8,346 nt of DNA from NIOZ-UU13 sp041862635 (lineage in GTDB: Bacteria; Planctomycetota; Phycisphaerae; Sedimentisphaerales; Anaerobacaceae), in the NCBI GenBank assembly GCA_041862635.1, contig JBGVTO010000122.1, positions 1-8,346 of the forward strand, written 5' to 3'. This document shows positions 1-5,896 of this stretch, one piece after another. Made by a program: the position numbers and the translations under genes. The notes beneath the pieces are model-generated. The model was not told where the DNA came from and made no database searches. It saw only the letters and a list, made by a program, of their open reading frames with translations. Numbering within the stretch: position 1 is the stretch's first letter; every line of letters starts with the position of its first letter.

Positions 1-122
1 CTTTGTTTGACGATGGATTTTTGAAAGTAAAGCAGGGCGTGACAACAATAGAAGAGGTGCTTAGAGTAACTGAAGTGTACGGCAAAAACGAAAATGAAGT
101 TTTTGTTGAAAATGTCGAGTAA
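1..122 (+). CDS. pilB: C-terminal end of a type IV pilus/type II secretion assembly ATPase (PilB/GspE), 5' partial
   Basis: The first complete codon is at position 3 and the frame is open to a TAA at 120-122, giving 39 visible residues. They include LKVKQGVTTIEEVLRVT, the standard C-terminal ending of the GspE/PilB family (a G-x-T-T-x-E-E-V-L-R-V-T motif that closes the second ATPase lobe). The protein would be the cytoplasmic hexameric motor that extrudes pilins. The short acidic tail after that motif is not diagnostic. pilT follows 42 bp downstream on the same strand, the usual pilB-pilT-pilC order. Only the tail is visible, so PilB and GspE cannot be told apart from the sequence itself; the adjoining pilT favours PilB. 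Confidence 0.85.
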   Translation, partial: LFDDGFLKVKQGVTTIEEVLRVTEVYGKNENEVFVENVE

Positions 123-164
123 AAACCCGAAGTGTGATGCGAATTATTTGAAGGAAAGTGTGAA

Positions 165-1280
165 ATGGTAAATATAAAAACTATATTAGCAACGGCTATA
201 GAGAGCCACGCAAGCGACGTGCATATCAACGTTGGAATACCGCCGATATTGCGAAGGAACACAGAGCTGATAGATATGGATTTCCCTGTTGTCAGTGATA
301 AAGACGTGGAAGAAATGATTAATTCGATGGTTGAGGCGGACAGGTTCAAAGAATTCAAACAAAATAAAGACCTTGATTTCTCAACAAGCCTCGATGACGG
401 CCATCGGTTTCGTGTTAATTCTCATTATCAGCGGGAAACAATGGCAATTTCCTTTAGAGTGATTCCTAATGAGATTCCTTTGATAGACGATTTGCACCTG
501 CCGCCGATAGTTAAAGAGCTGACAGACCTGCCGAGAGGTTTGGTGCTTGTAACGGGCCATACCGGCTCAGGTAAAAGTACGACACTTGCAGCGATGGTAG
601 GATTGATAAATACAAAGTACAGAAAACGCATAATGACTCTGGAAGACCCGATAGAATACGCCATTGAAAACAAGGAGAGTATGGTAGAACAACGCGAAGT
701 CGGTTCCGACTGTCCGAATTTTGCGTCAGGTCTCAAGCATGTCTTGCGACAGGACCCCGATATCATTATGGTCGGGGAAATGAGAGACCTTGAAACCATC
801 AGTTTCACAATGACCGCTGCTGAAACAGGACACCTTGTCTTCAGTACTCTGCACACGATTAATTCTGCGCAGACTATTGAACGTATCATAGACGTTTATC
901 CCGCGGCTCAGCAGAACCAGATTCGAACAATGTTGGCTAATACACTCCAGGCAGTTATCTCGCAGACATTATTTAAGCGAATAGATGAGCCTGGGATGGT
1001 GCCCTGTACGGAAATATTGCTTTGTACCTCCGCTGTAAGGAACTGTATTCGCGAGAACAGAATCTACGAGATACCGAATATTATTGAGACTTCCAGAAGA
1101 TTGGGTATGCAAAATCTGGATTACAGCATTGCCGAGATGTATTCCAAGGGTTACCTCGACAGAGAGGAGGCGGTCATACGCTCAAGCAATCCTGCAAAGA
1201 TGGAAAAGACGCTTGTGCAAGGTGATAAGGTTGACATTGTCCAGGCGCCTGAACTGGTAAAATCAAAAAGAAAAAGATAA
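165..1280 (+). CDS. pilT: PilT, type IV pilus retraction ATPase
   Basis: The 371-residue product has all motifs of a PilT-type secretion ATPase: Walker A GHTGSGKST (131-139), Asp box around TLEDPIEY (158-165), Walker B DPDIIMVGEMRD (197-208) and His box HLVFSTLHT (223-231). The segment AVRNCIRE (290-297) matches the PilT-specific AIRNLIRE retraction signature, and the ending (SIAEMYSKGYLDREEAV, then NPAKMEKTL) is also PilT-like. There is no tetracysteine zinc motif as in PilB. It would form a cytoplasmic hexamer that depolymerises the pilus. The ATG at 165 is preceded by AAGGAAAG at about 151-158. It lies 42 bp after the upstream ATPase and 11 bp before pilC, so all are probably one operon. 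Length and motifs look intact. Confidence 0.96.
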   Translation: MVNIKTILATAIESHASDVHINVGIPPILRRNTELIDMDFPVVSDKDVEEMINSMVEADRFKEFKQNKDLDFSTSLDDGHRFRVNSHYQRETMAISFRVIPNEIPLIDDLHLPPIVKELTDLPRGLVLVTGHTGSGKSTTLAAMVGLINTKYRKRIMTLEDPIEYAIENKESMVEQREVGSDCPNFASGLKHVLRQDPDIIMVGEMRDLETISFTMTAAETGHLVFSTLHTINSAQTIERIIDVYPAAQQNQIRTMLANTLQAVISQTLFKRIDEPGMVPCTEILLCTSAVRNCIRENRIYEIPNIIETSRRLGMQNLDYSIAEMYSKGYLDREEAVIRSSNPAKMEKTLVQGDKVDIVQAPELVKSKRKR

Positions 1281-1291
1281 GGCATATACAC

Positions 1292-2596
1292 ATGTTTGAA
1301 GAATCAGCACAAAATTCTAAAGGTTCCTCCGCCGGTTTGCTTCGCAAACGCGAATCAGCGGAGGCGATTTCCGAAACTCAGCAGCCAAGTCAGGTGCCGC
1401 CGGAGCAGGACCAGGAGTCTGTTCGTCGCGGCTCTCGTCGGGGCGAAGACCGCCGTAGCCCGGCGGCCACGCCGAGACAGGCATCTACACTCATAAATCA
1501 CAGTAAACGACAGCAAATCACCTGGCAAAAGATAAGGACTTTCAAAGTTGAGTGCGGGCCGGGCAAAAAGGATATTTTGAATTTTACGAAACAGCTTGCG
1601 ATTATGATCCGGGCGGGCATAAGTCTTCAGGATTCGCTTGAGTCCATCGCTGAGCAAATAGAAAAAGAAAAATTTAAGCTCATCATTTTTGATTTGAAGA
1701 ATCGAATCGAATCCGGCCAGAGTTTTTCCCAGGCGCTTTCGGAGCATTCGGACATATTCAGCGAGCTTTATATAAATATGGTTGCTGCAGCAGAAGTCAG
1801 CGGCTCACTCAGTAAAATGCTTCAAAAATTAGCGGAGTATCTGGACGCCGAAGCCGATACCCGCTCACAGGTTAGAGGCGCGATGGTTTATCCGATTATC
1901 ATAGCAGTTATGGCCGTGTCGGTGACTATTTTCCTGTTGTGTTTTGTCCTGCCTCGGTTTACGGCAATCTTTGCGGGTAAGGAGCATCTTTTGCCAGGAC
2001 CCACGAAAGCCTTAATGGCCACCAGTGCGTTTATGAGGGGAAACTGGTATTTTATTATACCGGTTATTGGTGCTTCACTCTGGGGATTTTGGTATTTTAT
2101 CGGCACTGAGGGCGGAAGTCGATGGTGGGACAAAACCAAATTGGTATTGCCTCTTATAAAAACGCTGTGCCGAAGTCTTTATATAACAAGAAGCCTGCAC
2201 ACGATGAGCGTACTGACAAAAGCCGGTGTGCCGATACTCAATACTATTTCGATTACAGCACAAATTGCGGGAAACGTTCTTTATAAAGAGATGTGGCTTG
2301 GCGTCTATGAGGAAGTTCGTCAGGGTAAAAAAATCGCATCCAGTCTGAGCCAGTATAATCAGATGCCGAGCAATGTGGTGCAAATGGTAAGAAGTGGTGA
2401 AGATTCAGGTACTATGAGCGATGTTCTAAAAGATGTTTCCGATTACTACGCAAGAGAGCTAAGAACTGTTATCAAAGCAGTAACCTCAATGATAGAGCCT
2501 ATAATGATAGTTGTGATGGGTGTTTTGGTCGGCTTTATCGCGATGAGCATTATTCTGCCGATATTCAAAATGTCCAGTGTTGTTATGGCCAAATAA
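1292..2596 (+). CDS. pilC: PilC/GspF inner-membrane platform protein with atypical N-terminus
   Basis: The 434-residue product carries the two GspF repeats (roughly 93-220 and 297-424). Diagnostic segments are FTKQLAIMIRAGISLQDSLE (98-117), the pattern SGxSFSQALSEH at 141-152, and the second-repeat equivalents around TMSVLTKAGVPILNTISI (304-321) and RSGEDSGTMSDVL (367-379). Membrane segments lie near 199-220, 250-270 and 402-424. The platform couples the ATPases to the pilus in the inner membrane. The first 75 residues or so are Ser/Arg/Gln/Pro-rich and look disordered; the usual N-terminal module of the family (a YxYxAxDxxG start) is absent. This part is encoded by GC-rich DNA full of palindromes. 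The start is the ATG 11 bp after pilT, with a weak AAGG overlapping the pilT stop. The family call is sure; only the start region is odd. Confidence 0.94.
   Translation: MFEESAQNSKGSSAGLLRKRESAEAISETQQPSQVPPEQDQESVRRGSRRGEDRRSPAATPRQASTLINHSKRQQITWQKIRTFKVECGPGKKDILNFTKQLAIMIRAGISLQDSLESIAEQIEKEKFKLIIFDLKNRIESGQSFSQALSEHSDIFSELYINMVAAAEVSGSLSKMLQKLAEYLDAEADTRSQVRGAMVYPIIIAVMAVSVTIFLLCFVLPRFTAIFAGKEHLLPGPTKALMATSAFMRGNWYFIIPVIGASLWGFWYFIGTEGGSRWWDKTKLVLPLIKTLCRSLYITRSLHTMSVLTKAGVPILNTISITAQIAGNVLYKEMWLGVYEEVRQGKKIASSLSQYNQMPSNVVQMVRSGEDSGTMSDVLKDVSDYYARELRTVIKAVTSMIEPIMIVVMGVLVGFIAMSIILPIFKMSSVVMAK
1326..1364. repeat. Nested palindrome inside the 5' part of pilC
   Basis: Outer arms CCTCCGC (1326-1332) and GCGGAGG (1358-1364) enclose an inner perfect hairpin GTTTGC-TTC-GCAAAC (1335-1349). 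The whole lies in frame and encodes about residues 12-25 of PilC. It has the form of a small palindromic element that has settled inside a gene at a place where the protein tolerates disordered sequence. Whether it belongs to a dispersed family cannot be judged from one copy. Confidence 0.6.
1450..1466. repeat. Second GC-rich hairpin in the pilC 5' region
   Basis: CCGCCG (1450-1455), loop TAGCC and CGGCGG (1461-1466) form a perfect 6-bp stem. About 30-50 bp upstream, GTC-TG-TTCG and CGAA-GAC can also pair. With the palindrome at 1326-1364 this makes most of the first 180 bases of pilC inverted-repeat-rich and visibly richer in G+C than the rest of the operon. Confidence 0.45.
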
Positions 2597-2650
2597 ATTC
2601 GTCGCTTGTGTTACAGTTCAGGAGGTTGCGACTGCGATGGGGGGTGCAAG

Positions 2651-3193
2651 ATGCGAAAACACAGATCACACAGATTGAAACGGATTAACACAGATTACGA
2701 CATACGAGATACGAGATACGAGGGTGGGTTTTCACTTATCGAGGTGTTAATTGCAATACTGCTGCTCGGTCTTGCAATTGCCTCTCTTGTTACAGCTAAT
2801 AGTGCATTCACAAAAGCTAACGGTGCCGGAACAGAGCTGTCAACCGCCGAGTTCCTCATTGAACAGATAAGGGAACTGACTACTGTGCTGCCGGTAATCG
2901 ACCCAAACACCGGTGTTTCCACATTTGGTCCGGAGACGGGAGAGACCCTCGCTGATTATGACGACTTGGACGATTTTGATGGTGCGAGTTTTTCTCCGCC
3001 TATCGGTGCCGACAGAACCGCTCTGAACGACTTTGCTGCGTTTAGCCAGCAGATTACGGTTGAAAATGTCGATGCTTCGGATTTTGAGCAGGTTGTAAGT
3101 GACCATGGCAGCTACTTTGTTCGAGTAACTATAAAGGTTTTTTTGAACTCAAGGGAAATCAGCTCAGCCAGATGGCTCAGGGCCCTATACTAA
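2651..3193 (+). CDS. Type IV minor prepilin, PilV/GspI-like
   Basis: From the ATG at 2651 the product is 180 residues with a 26-residue charged leader ending in EGG, then FSLIEVLIAILLLGLAIASL. This is a class III prepilin signature: cleavage G26|F27 by the prepilin peptidase, Glu at mature position 5, and a hydrophobic helix that anchors the pilin in the membrane and packs it in the pilus. The acidic C-terminal domain has no cysteines and is not further recognisable. Length and position, before a PilW-like gene, suggest PilV/GspI. An in-frame TTG at 2606 would give a Cys/Gly-rich extension with no family precedent; the ATG at 2651 has GGGGGTG just upstream. The clearer ribosome site AGGAGG (2620-2625) is spaced for an out-of-frame ATG at 2637 that stops after 13 codons, so the start is not fully settled. 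The leader is repeat-encoded. Confidence 0.85.
   Translation: MRKHRSHRLKRINTDYDIRDTRYEGGFSLIEVLIAILLLGLAIASLVTANSAFTKANGAGTELSTAEFLIEQIRELTTVLPVIDPNTGVSTFGPETGETLADYDDLDDFDGASFSPPIGADRTALNDFAAFSQQITVENVDASDFEQVVSDHGSYFVRVTIKVFLNSREISSARWLRALY
2656..2722 (+). repeat. Composite repeat copy 1: CACAGATT block plus three perfect ATACGAG heptamers, inside the prepilin leader
   Basis: Positions 2656-2696 match 3192-3232 at 39 of 41 bases. The block is built from roughly 10-bp units ending in CAGATT or GGATT. It is followed by TTACGAC (2695-2701, overlapping the block end) and three perfect ATACGAG units (2702-2722). The heptamers are read in all three frames in turn, so three units encode IRDTRYE, which sits just before the GG cleavage site of the prepilin. 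Confidence 0.85.
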
Positions 3194-3286
3194 AACACAG
3201 ATTACACAGATTGAAACAGATTAACACAGATTGCGAGATGCGAAATGCACAATACGAGATACAAAAAACGAGATACGAAATATGAA
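3192..3286 (+). repeat. Composite repeat copy 2: CACAGATT block plus eight heptamer units across the start of the second prepilin
   Basis: The 41-bp block 3192-3232 (39/41 identical to 2656-2696) begins in the stop codon of the previous gene. From 3231 the sequence divides into eight consecutive 7-mers related to ATACGAG: TTGCGAG, ATGCGAA, ATGCACA, ATACGAG, ATACAAA, AAACGAG, ATACGAA and ATATGAA. The presumed start codon at 3245 lies in the third unit, and units three to eight encode the leader of the next prepilin. Confidence 0.85.
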
Positions 3287-3769
3287 AGTGGTTTTACCAT
3301 TGTGGAGCTGCTGCTTGCTCTGGCAATAGCAAGCATACTGCTCGCTACCGTAGCTACTGCATTTAACGCCTCGATTATAAATTATCGGGAAAACGAAGAT
3401 ATGTTTAAGGTAATCAACAGTGCCAGACAATCCCTGTTCCGGTTGACAAGTCAGCTTCGCACAGCAGATGCAGTTGACCCTACCTCGCCGGCCAATGAAT
3501 GCACCCTGATTACCGCCGGCGGAGATGATATAACTTATCGATATAACAATGTAGATAACAAACTTTATCTGATTACAAATGATGATTTGTCCGACCCTGA
3601 TTATGTGCTCTGTGACAACGTCACTGCCATGACTTTCACAAAGGACACGGTGATTGTTGAAAGTATAGAAAAGGTCAGAAGCGTACAGATTTCTATAACG
3701 GTTGCGTGCGGCAATGTACAACAAAAGATTTCGGCTGCCGCGGTCGTCAGAAGAAATTTGAGCTGGTAA
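3245..3769 (+). CDS. Type IV minor prepilin, PilW/GspJ-like
   Basis: The 174-residue product has a 16-residue leader ending ESG, then FTIVELLLALAIASILLATV. This is a class III prepilin motif with cleavage predicted at G16|F17 and Glu at mature position 5. The rest contains SARQSLFRLTSQLRTADAVD (about residues 60-79), typical of PilW/GspJ-like minor pilins, and one Cys pair candidate (near 84 and 120). It would sit in the inner membrane and be incorporated near the pilus tip or prime assembly. It starts 51 bp after the preceding prepilin stop, with repeat DNA between. No good Shine-Dalgarno is seen before the ATG at 3245. Another ATG at 3238 lies 7 bp upstream in a different frame and stops after 15 codons. 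The family call is firm; the exact subtype is an inference. Confidence 0.86.
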   Translation: MHNTRYKKRDTKYESGFTIVELLLALAIASILLATVATAFNASIINYRENEDMFKVINSARQSLFRLTSQLRTADAVDPTSPANECTLITAGGDDITYRYNNVDNKLYLITNDDLSDPDYVLCDNVTAMTFTKDTVIVESIEKVRSVQISITVACGNVQQKISAAAVVRRNLSW

Positions 3770-3780
3770 TCATCGTTTTA

Positions 3781-3817
3781 GAACGAATAGCTTTTATCAA
3801 AGCATCCACATTCGTTC
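3781..3817. other. Nested inverted repeat just after the pilus genes
   Basis: Arms GAACGAAT (3781-3788) and ATTCGTTC (3810-3817) enclose a second hairpin GCTTT-TATC-AAAGC (3790-3803). It starts 12 bp after the stop of the last prepilin. No T-run follows, so it is not a standard intrinsic terminator. It could stabilise the 3' end of the operon mRNA or be an operator. The rest of 3818-3945 is AT-rich with no gene visible. Confidence 0.5.
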
Positions 3818-3945
3818 GTCATAACCAAATTTACTGAAACAATGTTGTACTGACATAATTTGTCATAACTTGTTTTAATACCTAATCTTACATCAACGAG
3901 CGAAATGTCATCTCTCATTTACATAGTTGTTTTGCACAAAAATCC

Positions 3946-3975
3946 TTGATTTTTAATTTTTCTTAACCATACTAT
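3946..3975 (+). promoter_or_regulatory. Candidate sigma-70-type promoter for the tRNA gene
   Basis: TTGATT (3946-3951) and TACTAT (3970-3975) are separated by 18 bp in an AT-rich stretch, about 60 bp upstream of the tRNA. The position and orientation suit tRNA transcription. The spacing is slightly long and the call rests on consensus similarity only. Confidence 0.4.
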
Positions 3976-3986
3976 AAGCGAATATT

Positions 3987-4022
3987 CTCTACTGCCTTAC
4001 TTTGTAAAGCAAGACAGTGGAG
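3987..4022. other. Long imperfect hairpin immediately 5' of the tRNA
   Basis: CTCTACTG (3987-3994) pairs with CAGTGGAG (4015-4022), and inside it CTT/AAG and CTTT/AAAG continue the stem, interrupted by two C/A mismatches, around a GT loop. That is about 15 pairs in a 36-base segment ending 12 bases before the tRNA. In the precursor it would be a leader hairpin, possibly a processing or regulatory structure. The function is inference. Confidence 0.45.
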
Positions 4023-4034
4023 CATTCTGCCAGG

Positions 4035-4108
4035 GGGCGGTTAGCTCAGTTGGCTAGAGCGCCTGCTCGACACGCAGGAGGTCACTGGTTCAAGTCCAGT
4101 ACCGCCCA
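4035..4108 (+). tRNA. tRNA-Val (anticodon GAC)
   Basis: The cloverleaf is complete. The acceptor stem is GGGCGGT (4035-4041) with ACCGCCC (4101-4107), then A73. The D arm is GCTC/GAGC, the anticodon stem CCTGC (4062-4066) with GCAGG (4074-4078), the variable loop AGGTC, and the T arm ACTGG-TTCAAGT-CCAGT (4084-4100). The anticodon loop reads TCGACAC, so the anticodon is GAC (4069-4071). CCA is not encoded. Position 33 is C instead of the almost invariant U: bases 32-33 read TC where CT is expected. The 3' end is shared with the integrase gene on the opposite strand. Confidence 0.93.
4082..4108. other. Probable attachment-site end (tRNA 3' portion shared with integrase 3' end)
   Basis: The 27 bases from the variable loop to A73 of the tRNA are, read on the - strand, the last codons WAVLDLNQ and the stop of the integrase. 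Integrative elements that use a tRNA 3' end as attB commonly place int next to it, so the core of attL/attR probably lies here. No second copy of this sequence is seen in the window, so the other junction must be outside it or lost. Confidence 0.55.
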
Positions 4109-5419
4109 TTGCCGAGAGGAATCGGAAATGCTTTTATGAGAGGGAGTTACAGATGAGTCCGTTTTGGAGGCTCCTTTTTTTATATCCAATTTCTTCTTAG
4201 ATTTTGCTTCCAGTGTCCAACCAGTGTCTAAATGGTTTTGAGTTTTACCGCTGAGCATCTTGTCCATGACCTTCTTCGTCCAAGCCGTATGGGATTCATC
4301 AACGATGCTGTAAAATCTGTTGGTCGTCTCCAACTTGCTATGGCCAAGGTAGAACTTCACCACGTTAGCTGGAAGGTAGTCTGCCCAATTCTGAGCACAG
4401 GTCTTGCGGAAGGTGTGAATCGTGAACGAGCCGTTAAATCGTAGCCCCGCTCTCTTAGCGTGAGACTTGAAGTCCCGACCGACATTGTTGACCATATAAC
4501 GATTTCGCCAAGACCATTCTTCTTTACGGTACATGTGCCACCTCTTGAGCACACGTTCGTACCGCTCTTTCGTCAACAGGATGTATGGCACGCCTTCAGG
4601 AGCCTCCTGCTGATATTGAGTCAACAAATCCAGCGTGTCGGTCGGTAATTGCACAAAACGTTCTTCTTTGTCCTTGACTGAGAAGGGAGGCATAAAATCA
4701 CTGACTTCCCTGTTCTCGATAATCATTCTGCCACGCTCAAAGTCAATATCAGCCCACGTCAGATTGAAAAGCTCGCCGAAACGTGCACCACTCGTGAAAA
4801 CAAGAGCATAGAACACCTTCCACCGCAATGTTGGAGCAACCTCAAGCAATCTCCGGTACTCAGACACAGCGAGACGATGCCACCGTTTTGTGCCAGGCTT
4901 TGGCATTTTCACATCTGCGAATGGATTCAGGGCAATCCACTTCCATCGCAGTGCGACACCAAAGATGGTCTTACAGTGCCGAGTAATCTGCAAACGTGTC
5001 CAGTCTGACAATGCCTTGCTTGGTTCATTTATGTAATGCGTTTGCTCTGCCAAGAAATTGTCTGCTTCTTTCGGTCCGATGCTTCTTACAAGACAGTTTC
5101 TGCCAAAGTGACTCAGAAGGCGTTCAACTGTTGAACGGTACAAATCCATAGTTGCTTCTTTTGCCGCAGGATTCCACGTTTTGAGAAAATCATCACACAG
5201 CCTGCCCAGAGCAACTTCTTCAGGTCGGTCACGCTTGATGCCCTTCTTGAACTCCTGCATCTTCTCCAAGCGAAAATCCTCGGCCTGCCACTTAGTACGA
5301 AAGCTCTTGCCATACCTCTTTAGTTTGCCGGTTTTCGGCTCTATCTCCCCGTACCAACGTATCAGCCAAGGTAATTTCCTGTTTGCGTAATGGTATAGAC
5401 CTACTTTTATCCAAGCCAT
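4082..5419 (-). CDS. Tyrosine recombinase (phage-type integrase) adjoining its tRNA target
   Basis: The 445-residue site-specific recombinase has the catalytic set of the tyrosine recombinase family. The first Arg is in SGARFGEL (R213), a beta-hairpin Lys is near 249/251, HTFRK gives H335 and R338, and LGHSKLETTNRFYSIV gives H360 and the nucleophile Y370. The N-terminal part (about 70-170) fits a SAM-like core-binding domain, preceded by an arm-binding-like segment. It would integrate and excise the element through a Holliday-junction intermediate. The C-terminal 60 or so residues beyond Tyr are Lys/Ser-rich and end in WAVLDLNQ, encoded by tRNA antisense, a tail acquired through the attachment site. 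The start at 5417-5419 has AAAGGAG (5427-5433) at good spacing. A partner excisionase is not recognised nearby. Confidence 0.93.
   Translation of the reverse strand: MAWIKVGLYHYANRKLPWLIRWYGEIEPKTGKLKRYGKSFRTKWQAEDFRLEKMQEFKKGIKRDRPEEVALGRLCDDFLKTWNPAAKEATMDLYRSTVERLLSHFGRNCLVRSIGPKEADNFLAEQTHYINEPSKALSDWTRLQITRHCKTIFGVALRWKWIALNPFADVKMPKPGTKRWHRLAVSEYRRLLEVAPTLRWKVFYALVFTSGARFGELFNLTWADIDFERGRMIIENREVSDFMPPFSVKDKEERFVQLPTDTLDLLTQYQQEAPEGVPYILLTKERYERVLKRWHMYRKEEWSWRNRYMVNNVGRDFKSHAKRAGLRFNGSFTIHTFRKTCAQNWADYLPANVVKFYLGHSKLETTNRFYSIVDESHTAWTKKVMDKMLSGKTQNHLDTGWTLEAKSKKKLDIKKGASKTDSSVTPSHKSISDSSRQWAVLDLNQ
4155..4181 (+). terminator. Candidate intrinsic terminator for the tRNA transcript
   Basis: GAG-TCC (4155-4160), loop GTTTT and GGA-(GG)-CTC (4166-4173) give a 6-bp stem with a 2-base bulge. 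An alternative GGAG-G-CTCC hairpin overlaps it. A run of seven T (4175-4181) follows. It lies 47 bp after the tRNA and inside the antisense integrase 3' coding region. Confidence 0.4.
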
Positions 5420-5435
5420 TTCACTTCTCCTTTCT

Positions 5436-5449
5436 GGGGCGTCTGCCCC
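5436..5449 (-). promoter_or_regulatory. Hairpin in the integrase 5' leader
   Basis: GGGGC-GTCT-GCCCC is a perfect 5-bp GC stem lying directly upstream of the integrase ribosome binding site (5427-5433). In the integrase mRNA it could influence ribosome access, or it could be an upstream terminator-like relic. No clear promoter for the integrase was found between it and 5507. Confidence 0.35.
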
Positions 5450-5507
5450 GCTTTGAGCTAGAAATTAGTCAAAACTGTCATTCATAACCATATACTGTCT
5501 AATTCAT

Positions 5508-5882
5508 TTAATATAAGGGGCCCTCAAGAAGCGGCGACTTATTAACAGGAGCTGCTATGCTATATTTTCTTTTAACTGACTTGACCAGATTTAATACCCA
5601 AGGTCTGGAGTTTGGAGAGAGATATATGGACTCAATCAATTGGTTAAGGTCTATCGGGAACAGAACTCCCCCATCAGCATCCTGTTGTGTGTTTTCTCCT
5701 GCCTCCCAAATAATTGCTCGTAATTCATTTTCATGTTCAAAGCTTTTTCTCTTAGTCAAAAATGGTGAGAATATATTAAGCTCACCTGTGAATTCCTCTT
5801 TTTCGTAATCTATATACCTAACCTTCCCTATATAAACTGTGGTGTTAGGGTTGTCCCTACCGAAAATTCCGTCCTTGTTTAT
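5508..5882 (-). pseudogene. 5'-truncated DUF2971-like protein
   Basis: An open frame runs from a stop at 5883-5885 down to TAA at 5508-5510, 124 codons, with no ATG start and no ribosome site; a TTG at 5757-5759 is the only start-like codon near the middle. The encoded text contains VYIGKVRYIDYEKEEF, SPFLTKRKSFEHENELRAI, a segment FPIDLNQLIESIYLSPNS and a C-terminal PLY. These are the characteristic successive motifs of the C-terminal half of a widespread uncharacterised family that I associate with DUF2971-like proteins. The N-terminal half is missing. The break is close to the start of the transposase element, so insertion or deletion by that element is the likely cause. The function of the family is unknown. 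It lies 88 bp upstream of the integrase on the same strand. Confidence 0.6.
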
Positions 5883-5896
5883 TCACAAGGGTTTAC

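Noticed and set aside
428..889. 153-codon frame on the - strand
   Set aside because: It lies wholly antisense to pilT, whose motifs are intact; it has no ribosome site and a composition typical of a shadow frame.
2606..2650. Extension of the first prepilin to a TTG start
   Set aside because: It would add a Cys/Gly-rich stretch unlike any prepilin leader; the ATG at 2651 gives a normal class III leader.
3192..3286. CRISPR-like array
   Set aside because: The repeated units are contiguous 7-10-mers without unique spacers of constant length, and there are no cas genes.
3221..3724. 167-codon frame on the - strand
   Set aside because: It is antisense to the second prepilin, which has a clear prepilin motif; no recognisable domain in the shadow frame.
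4232..4444. 70-codon + strand frame, and similar small frames within 4232-5390
   Set aside because: All are antisense shadows of the integrase gene.
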